DNA of 54,982 nucleotides. Source: Pseudomonas sp. ZH-FAD. GTDB taxonomy: Bacteria; Pseudomonadota; Gammaproteobacteria; Pseudomonadales; Pseudomonadaceae. The translations under genes were made by a program, and so were the position numbers. The notes under the pieces were generated by a model, which was not told the DNA's origin, ran no database searches, and saw nothing but the letters and a program-made list of their open reading frames with translations. This document shows positions 31,404 to 40,497 of the stretch, one piece after another. Location of the stretch: contig NZ_PGLR01000040.1 of assembly GCF_002803095.1 (NCBI RefSeq), positions 1 through 54,982 on the forward strand, read 5' to 3'. How positions within the stretch are numbered: the stretch's first letter is position 1; each line of letters begins with the position of its first letter.

Positions 31404-32603
31404 ATGAACAGTTCTGCATCCGACGCCGCGACGAGTCTGTCGCCGGGCGCGATCCTTCTCATTCAACTCGCCCTGGCCCTCGGCGGCTTCGCCATCGGCA
31501 CCGGCGAGTTCGCCATCATGGGCCTGATGCCCAACGTCGCCGCCGATCTTGGTGTCAGCGAGCCGCAGGTCGGCCATGTGATCAGCGCCTACGCCCTCGG
31601 CGTGGTGGTCGGTGCACCGGTGCTGGCCCTGCTCGGCGCCCGCCTGCCAAGGCGCATCCTGCTTCTGCTGCTGATGGGCTGCTTCGCCCTCGGCAACTTC
31701 GCCAGCGCGCTGGCACCGAGCTACGAGCCGCTGCTGCTCTTCCGCTTCATCGCCGGCCTGCCGCATGGCGCCTACTTCGGTATCGCCATGCTGGTGGCTG
31801 CCTCCATGGCGCCGCCGCACAAGCGCGCCAAGGCGGTGAGCCGGGTGCTGGCCGGCCTGACCGTGGCCATCCTGATCGGCAACCCGCTGGCCACCTGGCT
31901 CGGCCAGTTCATGAGCTGGCGCTACGCCTTTGCCCTGGTCGGCATCATCGCCATCACCACCATCGCCATGGTGGCGATCTTCCTCCCCGCCGACCCGCAC
32001 GAGCAGCGCAGCAGCCCCTCGGGCGAGCTGCGTGCCTTCAACCGCGCGCCGATCTGGCTGGCGCTGGGCATCGGTTCGATCGGTTTCGCCGGCATGTTCT
32101 GCGTATTCAGCTACATGGCGCCCACATTGCTCCACGTCACCCAGGTCGGCCCCGGCTGGATTCCCCTGGCCATGGGCGTGTTCGGCGCCGGCTGCATCGT
32201 CGGCAACAGTGCCGGCGGCTGGCTGTTCGACCGCCTGCGCCTGCGCGCCGTGGCCTGGATTCTGGCCTGGAGTACGCTGGTGCTGCTGGCCTTCCCCTTC
32301 GCCGCGCACAGCCTGTGGACCATCCTGCCGGCGATCTTCGCCCTGGGCACGATGATTGCCCTCGGCCCGGCCCTGCAGACCCATCTGATGGACGTCGCCA
32401 CGGGCGCGCAGACACTCGCCGCCGCGTCCAATCACGCCGCGTTCAACGTCGCCAACGCCCTCGGCCCCTGGCTCGGCGGCCTGGCTATCAGCGCCGGCAT
32501 GGGCTGGACCGTGACCGGCTACATCGGCGCGGCCACCGCCATCGGCGGCCTGCTGCTGTTCGCCTGGGCCTGGAAGGTGCAGCACAAAGACGGGCCAATC
32601 TGA
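31404..32603 (+). CDS. MFS efflux transporter (DHA1/AraJ-like)
   Basis: A 399-residue protein with 12 predicted transmembrane helices. Motif-like segments include GTGEFAIMGLMPNVAADLGV in helix 1 and RFIAGLPHGAYFGIAMLVAA in helix 4. This matches the AraJ/YdhP-type drug and sugar efflux group. No specific substrate can be inferred. It follows the LysR gene by 75 bases on the same strand. Confidence 0.9.
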   Translation: MNSSASDAATSLSPGAILLIQLALALGGFAIGTGEFAIMGLMPNVAADLGVSEPQVGHVISAYALGVVVGAPVLALLGARLPRRILLLLLMGCFALGNFASALAPSYEPLLLFRFIAGLPHGAYFGIAMLVAASMAPPHKRAKAVSRVLAGLTVAILIGNPLATWLGQFMSWRYAFALVGIIAITTIAMVAIFLPADPHEQRSSPSGELRAFNRAPIWLALGIGSIGFAGMFCVFSYMAPTLLHVTQVGPGWIPLAMGVFGAGCIVGNSAGGWLFDRLRLRAVAWILAWSTLVLLAFPFAAHSLWTILPAIFALGTMIALGPALQTHLMDVATGAQTLAAASNHAAFNVANALGPWLGGLAISAGMGWTVTGYIGAATAIGGLLLFAWAWKVQHKDGPI

Positions 32604-32669
32604 CAGATGCGGGATAGTGCGCCGGCAGGTATCGTCTACCTCCCGAGCCACTATCGCGTAACCCGCCCG

Positions 32670-33227
32670 ATGATTGCCCAGCGTTTACGATTCGCCCTGC
32701 TCGCCACCACCCTGTTCACCGCGCTGACCGCCCACGCACAGGTGGAAGTCGAAGCTAACGCCGGCCTGCTGGCGGTGAAGATTTCCGAAGAGATCGTTCC
32801 GGGCGATTACGAGAAGCTGCTGGCTGGCTTGCGCGCCAACCCGGGCAAGCACAAGCGCAAGGTCGTGCTGCTCGACAGCATCGGCGGCAGCGCCCCGGAA
32901 GCCATACGCATGGGCCGCTTGCTACGGGAAACCGGCTTCGAGGCGCTGGTGCCTTCAGACGGCCTGTGCCAGGGCAGTTGCATCTACCTGCTCGCTGCCG
33001 GCACCAAGCGCACCATCAACGGCCATGTTGCCCTGCGCCGACCACCCTTCCCCGCTGGTGACTCGGCGCTGGCACAGGCCGCCCATGGCAGCCAGCCGTT
33101 CAGCCCAGCCAGGTACTTTCGTGACATGGGTGTCGACGTAAGCCTGGCGGAAGACATCTATCAGGTCGAGCCAGGGCGCTTGCGTCTGCTGAGCCAGGAT
33201 GATTTGCGAGACTATCGGCTGAAATAG
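32670..33227 (+). CDS. Periplasmic ClpP/crotonase-fold hypothetical protein
   Basis: A 185-residue protein from ATG 32670 with a Sec signal (MIAQRLRFALLATTLFTALT, cleavage after AHA). The mature part has KVVLLDSIGGSAPEAIRMGR and GLCQGSCIYLLAAGTKR. That arrangement is the ClpP-like fold seen in COG3904-type periplasmic proteins, with the Ser in QGSC. Whether it is an active protease is unknown. An earlier in-frame ATG at 32607 would bury the signal peptide, so 32670 is preferred. Confidence 0.78.
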   Translation: MIAQRLRFALLATTLFTALTAHAQVEVEANAGLLAVKISEEIVPGDYEKLLAGLRANPGKHKRKVVLLDSIGGSAPEAIRMGRLLRETGFEALVPSDGLCQGSCIYLLAAGTKRTINGHVALRRPPFPAGDSALAQAAHGSQPFSPARYFRDMGVDVSLAEDIYQVEPGRLRLLSQDDLRDYRLK

Positions 33228-33448
33228 CCCAAGGTACTTGCTCATACCCGGACAGCGGGATATCGTGCGCATCGGCATGGCAACAGGCCATCAAGGAAAC
33301 GGAATTCGAGCATGCGCAGGATGCGTACAGGCAATGCCTCCTCCTTCGAGCATCTCTTTCTCCATTTCCGATAGCCCGCCACGGCAGAACATCCAGAGCC
33401 GTTCTGCCGGGTTGCCGCGCACATCATTCATCGACACTCGGAGTCATC
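33228..33448. other. Gap with a hairpin and possible gene remnant
   Basis: CGGCAGAAC (33382-33390) and GTTCTGCCG (33401-33409) form a perfect 9-bp stem, perhaps a terminator for the upstream gene. One frame reads AWQQAIKETEFEHAQDAYRQ (near 33275-33335), a protein-like stretch with no start codon, which may be a remnant. Confidence 0.35.
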
Positions 33449-33907
33449 ATGCTGAAGAAACTGGTCCTGGCCGCCTTTGCCTCGTCGCTGCTCGTCGGCT
33501 GCGCCTCGGTCCCAATGGAAGACAAAAACGCATCTGCCGAAGCCAAGCGCTTTGCAGCCCCTGCGCCTGGCAATGCCGGTCTGTACATCTACCGCAACTC
33601 GGGCGTAGGTGGTTCGCTGAAGAAAGACATCTGGGTCGGTGACAAGTGCATCGGCGAATCCGCACCGAAGGTCTTCTTTTACGAACAGGTCAAGGGCGAC
33701 ATGGAGCACAAGATCTCCACCGAATCGGAGTTCTCCCCTAACGATCTGCTGGTCAAGACCGAAAGCGGCAAGAACTACTTCATCAAGCAGTACATCAAGA
33801 TGGGTGTATTCGTGGGCGGCGCCAACCTGGAACTGGTCGACGAGAAAGAAGGCAAAGCGGACGTCGCGAGACTGGAACTGGCCCGTAAAGGCAACTGCTC
33901 CAAATAA
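33449..33907 (+). CDS. DUF2846 lipoprotein
   Basis: A 152-residue protein with a lipoprotein signal (MLKKLVLAAFASSLLVGCAS; Cys at 18). The mature domain NAGLYIYRNSGVGGSLKKDI, then FFYEQVKGDMEHKISTESEF and NYFIKQYIKMG, is DUF2846, a small periplasm-facing domain of unknown role. CGGAG lies 7 bases before the ATG. A good intrinsic terminator follows at 33925. Confidence 0.88.
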   Translation: MLKKLVLAAFASSLLVGCASVPMEDKNASAEAKRFAAPAPGNAGLYIYRNSGVGGSLKKDIWVGDKCIGESAPKVFFYEQVKGDMEHKISTESEFSPNDLLVKTESGKNYFIKQYIKMGVFVGGANLELVDEKEGKADVARLELARKGNCSK

Positions 33908-33924
33908 GGCGACACGGCACATGA

Positions 33925-33956
33925 AGCCCCGGCATCGAGAGATCCCGGGGCTTTTT
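33925..33956 (+). terminator. Intrinsic terminator after the DUF2846 gene
   Basis: AGCCCCGG and CCGGGGCT form an 8-bp stem around a loop of about 11 bases, followed by TTTTTC. It lies 18 bases after the stop and just before the convergent transporter stop at 33959. Confidence 0.8.
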
Positions 33957-33958
33957 CA

Positions 33959-35260
33959 TCAGAACAGGAAGGTCAGCGCCAGGTTGAACAGCATCGCCGC
34001 GACGAAGCCGATGGGCGCGGCGCGTAGCAGCAGTTGTGAGAACAGGGTCGAGCGCACCTTGTCGTCCGTGCAGGAGCCCAGCAGCAGGCTGCCGCCGGAA
34101 GAGAACGGCGAGATCGAGGTGGCCTGGGCACCTACGACGATGGCGATGAAGATGATCATCGGATCGATCGACATCGACGCCGACAGCGGCAACACCATCG
34201 GGAACAGCGCCGGCGTCACCACGCCAAGCGTACTGGCGAAAATCGACATCAATGCAGCCACCACACCGAAGGCCACCGGAATCATCAGCGGCGGAATGTT
34301 ACCGCTGATCCAGGACGCCAGGGCATCGATGGTGCCGGCCTTGATCGCGACGGTAATCAGCATGCCGACGCCGCAGATCATGATCAGCGTGGCCCAGGGC
34401 ACGGACGCGATGGCCTTGCGCTCGTCACCCAGCTTGAGCAGCAGTGCGATCACCGAGAACACGCTGGCGATCAGGCCGATATCCACCTTGCTGTTGATGA
34501 ACCTGACCGTGGCGTTGTCCGGAAAGGCCAGCAGCGCCAGGGGTGCGGCGAGTACCAACACCATCATCAGCAGAGTCAGCAGCAGGGTCAGTTTCTGTTC
34601 GCGGTTGAAGGCTTCCGGCAGGTCGGCGATGAGCACCGCATTCTTCAGGTTGCGGCCATGGCCGCCGAGGAAGACGAAGGCGGAAATCACCAGAACCGGA
34701 ATGATCGCCGTGCTGGCGAAGATCGCCAGGGCGTTGACGAAGGCTTCGCTCTCCGGCATGCCGGCACCGGTCATCAGGCCGCGGAAGATGATGCCGCTCT
34801 GGCTGGAAACGAAGTTGGCCCCGGCCAGCGCACCATAGTTCACCGCCATGCCGCCGAGAATCAGGCTCATGCCGGTACGCTGGCACAGCAGCAGGGTCAG
34901 CGGTGCCATGAAGGCCAGCACGGTGTAGTAACCGGCGCCCATGGCAGCGATCACCCCCGAGGTCAGCAAAATGGCATAGGGCAGCAGGTGCGGCACGCCA
35001 CGGCAGCGATACAGCAGATGCCCGGCGAGTTTTTCCAGGGTGCCGTTGACGGTGGCGAAGCTGTAGAACAGGCAGACCGAGAAGATCACGAAGAAAATCT
35101 TCAGCGGCCACATGTTGATGATGTCGCCCGGGCTCAGGCCCATGCCGAAGCAGCCCAGCAGGTAGGCGAAGGCAATGGCGAACAGGCCGATGTTGATCTT
35201 GGTGGTGTACCCCAACGCGACGGCGAGGACGATCGCGGCGACGACGAGCAGGCTCATCAT
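33959..35260 (-). CDS. SLC13/MatC-like dicarboxylate transporter
   Basis: A 433-residue membrane protein with about 11-12 transmembrane helices, starting MMSLLVVAAIVLAVALGYTT. The N-terminal half matches the MatC_N dicarboxylate-carrier domain; SISPFSSGGSLLLGSCTDD near the C-terminus is the conserved re-entrant loop. AAAGGA lies 9 bases before ATG 35260. It lies 37 bases after the amidohydrolase and is probably co-transcribed with it, so it likely imports that pathway's acid substrate. Confidence 0.85.
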   Translation of the reverse strand: MMSLLVVAAIVLAVALGYTTKINIGLFAIAFAYLLGCFGMGLSPGDIINMWPLKIFFVIFSVCLFYSFATVNGTLEKLAGHLLYRCRGVPHLLPYAILLTSGVIAAMGAGYYTVLAFMAPLTLLLCQRTGMSLILGGMAVNYGALAGANFVSSQSGIIFRGLMTGAGMPESEAFVNALAIFASTAIIPVLVISAFVFLGGHGRNLKNAVLIADLPEAFNREQKLTLLLTLLMMVLVLAAPLALLAFPDNATVRFINSKVDIGLIASVFSVIALLLKLGDERKAIASVPWATLIMICGVGMLITVAIKAGTIDALASWISGNIPPLMIPVAFGVVAALMSIFASTLGVVTPALFPMVLPLSASMSIDPMIIFIAIVVGAQATSISPFSSGGSLLLGSCTDDKVRSTLFSQLLLRAAPIGFVAAMLFNLALTFLF

Positions 35261-35297
35261 GATTTGATTCCTTTTGTTGTTCTGATGTGAGCGACGG

Positions 35298-36128
35298 TTA
35301 CGCCGAGGCGAAACCGAACAGGGTTGCGGGGTTGTCCACCAGAACGCGACGGCGCTCCTCGGGGTTGGGCAGCAGGGCCTCGAGCAGCGCGAACTGCTGA
35401 TCGTAACGGGTCTGCGACTCGAACTGAGTGTTGGGCCAGTCACTGCCCCAGAGGAATCGCCCTACTCCACCGCAGGCTTCACGCAGGCGCGCTTCGATGG
35501 CCTGGGCACGGGCCTGATCGGACTGGCTGCGATAGGCCGCCGACAGCTTGACCCACACCGGCGCCTGGCCGAGCAGATCGAAGAAAGCGTCATACTGCGC
35601 AGCGTCCAATTGCACGCTCGGTGCCGGCAGGCCGAAATGATCGATCACCACGGTGACGCCTGACTCGAGGATCGTCGGCACGATCAGCGCCAGGTCGTCG
35701 AAACCACGCTGGATCTCCACCTGCCAGCCGCGTCGCGCCAGGCGGCGGAACAGGCCGTTCCAGGCCGGCCCCGTGTAGTCCTCCAGCACTTTGCCGATCA
35801 GGTTCAGGCGTATGCCCACCACACCCGCGGCGGCCAATTCGTCCAGCTCGGCATCGCTGACCTGCGCGTCGACCACCGCGACGCCACGCAAACGCTCCGG
35901 GAAACGCTGCAACGCCGCGACCATGTAGTGGTTGTCGGTGCCAAGAAAGCTCGGCTGGATCAGTACCCCGTGGGACAGCCCGCAAGCGTCCAGGTGGGCC
36001 AGGTACTGCTCCACGGTGGCGTCATAGCTGGGGCTGTAGCGGCGGCCGGGAACCATGGGCAGGTCCTGGCGGAAGATGTGCGCGTGGGTGTCGATGCCGG
36101 TGATTTCGGCATAAGGCATGGGCGTCAC
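35298..36128 (-). CDS. Amidohydrolase_2 family, 2-pyrone-4,6-dicarboxylate lactonase-like
   Basis: A 276-residue TIM-barrel hydrolase. ITGIDTHAHIF carries the HxH pair; VVIDHFGLPAPS carries the later His; FLWGSDWPNTQF carries the catalytic Asp. These match LigI-type lactonases and related dicarboxylate hydrolases. The partner transporter and the divergent GntR regulator suggest catabolism of a carboxylated lactone or tricarboxylic acid; the exact substrate is not known. Confidence 0.85.
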   Translation of the reverse strand: MTPMPYAEITGIDTHAHIFRQDLPMVPGRRYSPSYDATVEQYLAHLDACGLSHGVLIQPSFLGTDNHYMVAALQRFPERLRGVAVVDAQVSDAELDELAAAGVVGIRLNLIGKVLEDYTGPAWNGLFRRLARRGWQVEIQRGFDDLALIVPTILESGVTVVIDHFGLPAPSVQLDAAQYDAFFDLLGQAPVWVKLSAAYRSQSDQARAQAIEARLREACGGVGRFLWGSDWPNTQFESQTRYDQQFALLEALLPNPEERRRVLVDNPATLFGFASA

Positions 36129-36298
36129 GAAGCGATACCTCTGTCGTTTTTTGTACGAGCCGCCGGTACGAGCGACTCCTTCTTGTAAAACATATATTCA
36201 TATATATGATTAGATGACTGTATCTACAGAGATCGAGTGCTGTCAATCTGCAGGCCAGTGGTAAAGTGACGGCCGGTCGACTTGCGGATGTGAGGTTT
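36129..36298. promoter_or_regulatory. Divergent promoter/operator of the hydrolase and gntR-type genes
   Basis: AT-rich gap with CATATATTCATATATATG (near 36190) and CTGTATCTACAG (near 36219), both imperfect palindromes of the kind bound by GntR/HutC-type regulators. Probably recognised by the adjacent regulator. Confidence 0.5.
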
Positions 36299-37036
36299 AT
36301 GAGCACCACGGCTCTGGGACAGGACGAACGCCTGCCGCTGTATCAGCGGTTACGGGACGAGATGCTGGGGAAAATTGCCGCAGGCGAATGGCTTCCCGGC
36401 GAAGCCATCCCCACCGAAGCGGAGTTGACCCGCCAGTACGGCGTGGCCGTGGGAACGGTGCGCAAGGCGGTGGAAACCCTGGTTGCCGAAGGCCTGCTAC
36501 TGCGTGCCCAGGGTCGCGGCACCTTCGTGCGGCGGCCGAACTTCGACGGCTCGCTGTTTCGCTTCTTCCGTCAGGTCAGCGCCAGCGGCCAGCCTCAGGT
36601 ACCGCAAAGCCGTATCCTCGACTGCCGTCAGGTGCCTGCCGACGCCACCGTCAGCCAGGCCCTGAAACTGGGCGAAGGCGAGCCCTGCGTCTTTCTCCAG
36701 CGCCTGCGCCTGATCGACGGCCGCCCGCTGTTCCATGAACGTATCTGGCTGCCCGCCTCGCGCTTCAGCGCTCTGCTGGATATCGCCCCCGACCACTTCC
36801 CGCAATTGCTCTATCCCTTCTACGAGCAGCATTGCGGCCAGCGCATCGCCTCGGCCCAGGAAACCCTTACCGTCTCCGCAGCCGATGCAGAGCTCGCTGC
36901 CATTCTGGATGTGGCCGAAGCCAGCCCGAGCGTGGTCATCGAACGCACCGCGTTGGGCTACGACCGCACGCCGCTGGAATATCGCCTGTCACGCGCGGCG
37001 GCGGAGAACTTCCGTTACCAGGTGGAAATCAGCTAA
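36299..37036 (+). CDS. GntR family regulator, HutC/UTRA subfamily
   Basis: A 245-residue protein from ATG 36299 (MSTTALGQDERLPLYQRLRD), with GAGG just upstream. The winged helix-turn-helix (residues 10-80) includes GEAIPTEAELTRQYGVAVGT and RGTFVRRP; the UTRA ligand-binding domain occupies about 90-240 (VFLQRLRLIDGRPLFHERIW). Divergent from the hydrolase-transporter pair, it is likely their repressor with a pathway acid as inducer. Confidence 0.92.
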   Translation: MSTTALGQDERLPLYQRLRDEMLGKIAAGEWLPGEAIPTEAELTRQYGVAVGTVRKAVETLVAEGLLLRAQGRGTFVRRPNFDGSLFRFFRQVSASGQPQVPQSRILDCRQVPADATVSQALKLGEGEPCVFLQRLRLIDGRPLFHERIWLPASRFSALLDIAPDHFPQLLYPFYEQHCGQRIASAQETLTVSAADAELAAILDVAEASPSVVIERTALGYDRTPLEYRLSRAAAENFRYQVEIS

Positions 37037-37058
37037 CAGGCCGTTGTCCTGACGCAAA

Positions 37059-37082
37059 ACGCCCGGGCAAGCCCGGGCGTTG
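37059..37082 (-). terminator. Hairpin terminator between gntR-type gene and CitMHS gene
   Basis: AACGCCCGGGC and GCCCGGGCGTT form an 11-bp perfect stem with a 2-base loop. On the minus strand it is followed by TTTTGCG, so it fits the end of the CitMHS gene; it may also stop the plus-strand gene. Confidence 0.7.
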
Positions 37083-37106
37083 GATGCACTGCAGACCGTC
37101 CCTGGG

Positions 37107-38417
37107 CTAGAACAGCCCGAGCCCCCAGGCCGCGCCGAACAGCACCAGCGAGAAGCCCCACATCCACCACAGCGAGTAGCGAATGTGCCGGCCCAGGTCC
37201 AGCCCGGCCAGGCCCAGCGCCAGCCACAACGCCGGCGAGAACGGGCTGATGAAGGTGCCGATGATGTTGCCGATGGTCAGCGCATAGACCACGCTGGCCG
37301 GCTCGACGCCCTGGGCGCCGACCACTTCCAGCGTTACCGGCAGCAGGCCGAAGTAATAGGCGTCGGTGCTCAGCATCAGCTCCATCGGCAGGCCGAACAA
37401 CCCCAGCACGATATGCATCTGCCCCACCAGCGGTGCCGGCAGCACCTGCGCCAGGTCCTGGGCAATGGACGTGAGCATGCCGGTGCCGGTGAAGATACCG
37501 AGCATCGAGCCCGCCGCCAGGATGATCATGCCCATGCTCAGGGCAGCCGGAGCGTGCGCGGAGATACGCTGCATCTGCGCCTTGCCGCCGGGATAGTTGA
37601 TCAGCAGCGCCAGGCACAGGCCGATCATGAAGATGTAGCCGGCCGGCAGCACGCCAGAGAACAGCGATACCAGCACCGCCAGGAACAGCGCGGCGTTGGC
37701 CCAGAGCAGACGCGGGCGTTCCAGCTCACGCTCCTCGGCGCTCGGCTCATGCAGGTCAGCGCTGGTTTCCACCAGCACACCTTCGTCCGCGCTCTTGCCG
37801 GCGGCGATACGGCGCTGTTCACGCCAGCCCAGCAGCGCCGCCAGGGCAATCAACAGCACCACGCCGATGCCCTGAATGGTGATCAGCGGACGCCACAGCT
37901 CGGTGACCTCGATACCGGTCACCGCCGAGGCGCGACCCAGCGGCCCAGCCCAGGGCAGCATGTTGAAGATGCCGGCACCAAGCGCCAGCAACAGCAGCAT
38001 CAGGTAGGGGCTCATGCGCAACTGCTTGTACAGCGGCAGCAAGGCGGGAACTGTGAGCAGGAAGGTGGTGGCGCCGGCACCGTCGAGATGCGCCAGCATG
38101 CCGATCACCGCCGTGGCCACGGTCACCGCGATCACGTTGCCGCGAGTCAGCCGGACCATGCCGCCGATCAGCGGGCGGAACAGCCCGGTGTCCTGCAGCA
38201 CGCCAAAAAAGGTGATGGCAAACACGAACATGGTGGCAATCGCCGTCACGCGGCCGATGCCATCGGTGAAGAAACCGGAAATCGCCTCCGGGCCAAAGCC
38301 CGCGGCCAGGGCGCCGAGCAACGGCACCACGATCAATGGCAGAACAGGCGACATGCGCCCGATAAGCAGCAGCACAACCAGGCTGCAGATGGTCAACAGG
38401 CCAATCAGGGTCAACAA
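37107..38417 (-). CDS. CitMHS family citrate/tricarboxylate transporter
   Basis: A 436-residue transporter with about 12 helices. MLAHLDGAGATTFLLTVPAL and MLSTDAYYFGLLPV are family signatures of CitMHS (metal-citrate:H+ symporters such as CitM/CitH). It could carry citrate or a related tricarboxylate in the same pathway as the hydrolase next door. The 160 bases upstream hold a purine-rich region and no gene. Confidence 0.88.
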   Translation of the reverse strand: MLTLIGLLTICSLVVLLLIGRMSPVLPLIVVPLLGALAAGFGPEAISGFFTDGIGRVTAIATMFVFAITFFGVLQDTGLFRPLIGGMVRLTRGNVIAVTVATAVIGMLAHLDGAGATTFLLTVPALLPLYKQLRMSPYLMLLLLALGAGIFNMLPWAGPLGRASAVTGIEVTELWRPLITIQGIGVVLLIALAALLGWREQRRIAAGKSADEGVLVETSADLHEPSAEERELERPRLLWANAALFLAVLVSLFSGVLPAGYIFMIGLCLALLINYPGGKAQMQRISAHAPAALSMGMIILAAGSMLGIFTGTGMLTSIAQDLAQVLPAPLVGQMHIVLGLFGLPMELMLSTDAYYFGLLPVTLEVVGAQGVEPASVVYALTIGNIIGTFISPFSPALWLALGLAGLDLGRHIRYSLWWMWGFSLVLFGAAWGLGLF

Positions 38418-38576
38418 ACCGCTTTCTCCTCTTTTTCTTGTAAGGCACGCGAAAGGCGCGTGCGGAGGCTAAGAGGCGAACCTTTCAAAAACCTTTAAGC
38501 GGCGGACATGCATCACGCTAAATGTCAGTGGATATGTCGCCGAATCGGGGCGGCAGCCCTGCCACCCCGACTTCAC

Positions 38577-39320
38577 TTATTGCAGTGTGTAGCCCTTGTC
38601 CACCACCCAATCCTGGCCGTGGACGCCGCGTGCACCATTGCTCAGCTGGAACAGCACCACCTCGGCAATCGCCTGCGGATCAAGGAACTCGCCGTCGACC
38701 AGGCGCTTGCCAACCTCACTGGCAACGCCCGCCAAGGCATCGTCGGCCAGGCCCAGACTGTTCCAGATCGGTGTCGCCGTCGGCCCTGGTGAAACCAGAT
38801 TGAGTCGCAGCCCGTCGCCGGCATGTTCCAGCGCCAGACTACGTACCAGCGCCGAGAGCGCCGCCTTGCTGGCGATGTAACCGCCGAGCCCGGCAAACCC
38901 CAGTTGCCGCAGAAAGGTACTGATGAACACCACCGACGCAGGCCGCGCCAGATGAGGCCTGAGCACTTGAAAGGTATTGATTGCACCGGCGCCGTTGACC
39001 TGCCACTGCTGCTCGAACGCCTGCATGTCGCAGCCCGGCGCCAGCCGCGCGATTCCGGCGTTGGGCACCAGATAGTCGACTGCCCCGAGCCGACCCGCCC
39101 GCTCGGCCAGCCCATGCAGCGCGTCGATATCGGTGACGTCACCCGCACACCAATGCAGCTGTTCTGGATGCAACGCCTGCAGCGCTTCCAGCGCACCCAG
39201 ACGCCGTGAAAAAGCCAGCACGCGCGCGCCGCGCTGCAGCAACAGATCACACACAGCCAGGCCGATACCCGAGCTGGCCCCGGTGACGACAGCCAGACGA
39301 CCCTGAAAATTCGTATTCAT
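38577..39320 (-). CDS. SDR family oxidoreductase
   Basis: A 247-residue classical SDR. Motifs: TGASSGIG (residues 13-20), PNAG at about 90 in place of NNAG, Ser in FISTFLRQ, and YIASK for the catalytic Tyr/Lys. Substrate unknown. It lies upstream of the CitMHS gene on the same strand, 159 bases apart. The start MNTNFQGRLAVVTG matches homologues. Confidence 0.88.
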   Translation of the reverse strand: MNTNFQGRLAVVTGASSGIGLAVCDLLLQRGARVLAFSRRLGALEALQALHPEQLHWCAGDVTDIDALHGLAERAGRLGAVDYLVPNAGIARLAPGCDMQAFEQQWQVNGAGAINTFQVLRPHLARPASVVFISTFLRQLGFAGLGGYIASKAALSALVRSLALEHAGDGLRLNLVSPGPTATPIWNSLGLADDALAGVASEVGKRLVDGEFLDPQAIAEVVLFQLSNGARGVHGQDWVVDKGYTLQ

Positions 39321-39383
39321 GAAGTTCCTCGAAGCAAAAAGAGCATGAGTACCGCGGCTTCCACGAGCCGCGCTGAGATCGAC

Positions 39384-39731
39384 TTACTGCGCTTGCAGGC
39401 GGATACCGTTCATCTCCACCTGCTGCCCCAGCGCGAAGCGCTCCTTGGGCGAGCGCACCCACTGCTCACGACCGTCTTCATGGCGCACCACATAGGCGGT
39501 GCCACTATTGCCCGTGGCAGCCTGCACTTGTGCGCCCGACCAGAGTCCGGCGGCGCCACCGACCAGCGCACCGACAGGGCCACCCGCGGCGGCGCCCAGC
39601 ATCAGGCCGGACAAACCTCCGAAACCGGCACCCACCGAGTTTTCTTCACGTTCGGCCAGCACTTCGGCAGCCTGCAGAACATTGGCGGCCGCTAGGCCGA
39701 GGGAAAGGGCAAGCAAGGCAATGGATTTCAT
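39384..39731 (-). CDS. Glycine-zipper secreted protein
   Basis: A 115-residue protein from ATG 39731 with a Sec signal (MKSIALLALSLGLAAANVLQ). The mature part has a glycine-zipper segment (GAGFGGLSGLMLGAAAGGPV) of the SlyB/YMGG type, usually in the outer membrane, and a C-terminal SH3-like strand set (AYVVRHEDGREQWVRS). The longer frame from 39785 would spoil the signal. AGGAG precedes the ATG. Confidence 0.8.
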   Translation of the reverse strand: MKSIALLALSLGLAAANVLQAAEVLAEREENSVGAGFGGLSGLMLGAAAGGPVGALVGGAAGLWSGAQVQAATGNSGTAYVVRHEDGREQWVRSPKERFALGQQVEMNGIRLQAQ

Positions 39732-39850
39732 CTGAGTTCTCCTGTGATGGGCATTGCACCCGGAGAGAGTCAGATTCTGTGCCATGTATTTTATCTATAA
39801 AAAACAGATAGATAAGAAAAAACAGGTACTAATGACAACAAGGAGATCAG

Positions 39851-39881
39851 GTCACAATGACAACTTTAAAGTCATTGTGAC
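39851..39881. promoter_or_regulatory. Perfect inverted repeat GTCACAATGAC / GTCATTGTGAC
   Basis: Two 10-11-bp arms around a 9-10-base AT spacer, 120 bases upstream of the glycine-zipper gene and 27 bases after the DUF3087 gene end. No T-run follows, so an operator is as likely as a terminator. Confidence 0.4.
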
Positions 39882-39907
39882 TCCAATCCTGGATCGACAA
39901 GAAGTGT

Positions 39908-40432
39908 TCAGCTAAACGTTTTGACCCACTCCAGCCAGGCCAGGTCGAGCCGCGTCTGCTCGATGTCCAGCCCCTGCTGCTCCATCGCCTCGCGATGGCT
40001 GTCGATCTCGCGCACCATCTGGCTCAGCTCGCTGGAGTTGCCGTCGAGCTGATGCATCTGGGTCACTCCCAGGTGGTAGAAGCGCAGCAGCTTCATCGCC
40101 GTTTCATCGCCCTGGGCCACGCCTGCCTTGACGTGATGCATGACGTTGGTCACGCGCATCAGGCTGCGTTTGAGGCGCCAACCGTAAACGGCCGGCGCCA
40201 TGAACGGCCGCGACCAGAGTCGCTGGCGCACCAGGGCGATGGTCAGGCCGAGCCCCGCCAGCACACCCAGCAGGTTCCACTTGAAGTTGTCGCCACCGGG
40301 CGTGCCGAACAGCTGCGTGCTCGCCGTGGCGCAGAACATGGCCAGCGCCACGAAGATGACCGCGATCACCATGGTGCTGCGGCGGGTCTGCTGGCGGTAG
40401 TAGGCGGGGTCGATGGGCTGGATTTCGAACAT
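39908..40432 (-). CDS. DUF3087 membrane protein
   Basis: A 174-residue protein with two transmembrane segments (residues about 20-40 and 52-70), then a cytoplasmic helical domain (LMRVTNVMHHVKAGVAQGDE and LLRFYHLGVTQMHQLD). This is the DUF3087 family of gammaproteobacteria; function unknown. The N-terminal MFEIQPIDPAYYRQQTRRST is a family hallmark. Confidence 0.85.
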   Translation of the reverse strand: MFEIQPIDPAYYRQQTRRSTMVIAVIFVALAMFCATASTQLFGTPGGDNFKWNLLGVLAGLGLTIALVRQRLWSRPFMAPAVYGWRLKRSLMRVTNVMHHVKAGVAQGDETAMKLLRFYHLGVTQMHQLDGNSSELSQMVREIDSHREAMEQQGLDIEQTRLDLAWLEWVKTFS

Positions 40433-40497
40433 GCGCGAAGGCTCGTGGCGGGGTCAGTCGGCGATGGTACGACAGCTTGCCGCGATGCACGAACCCG

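Noticed and set aside
30687..32651. Long minus-strand frame of 654 codons
   Set aside because: Low-complexity Gln/Gly/His-rich shadow of the LysR and MFS genes, which are well supported on the plus strand.
37080..38498. Plus-strand frame of 472 codons
   Set aside because: Antisense of the CitMHS transporter, rich in Gln, His and Arg as typical for shadows in GC-rich DNA.
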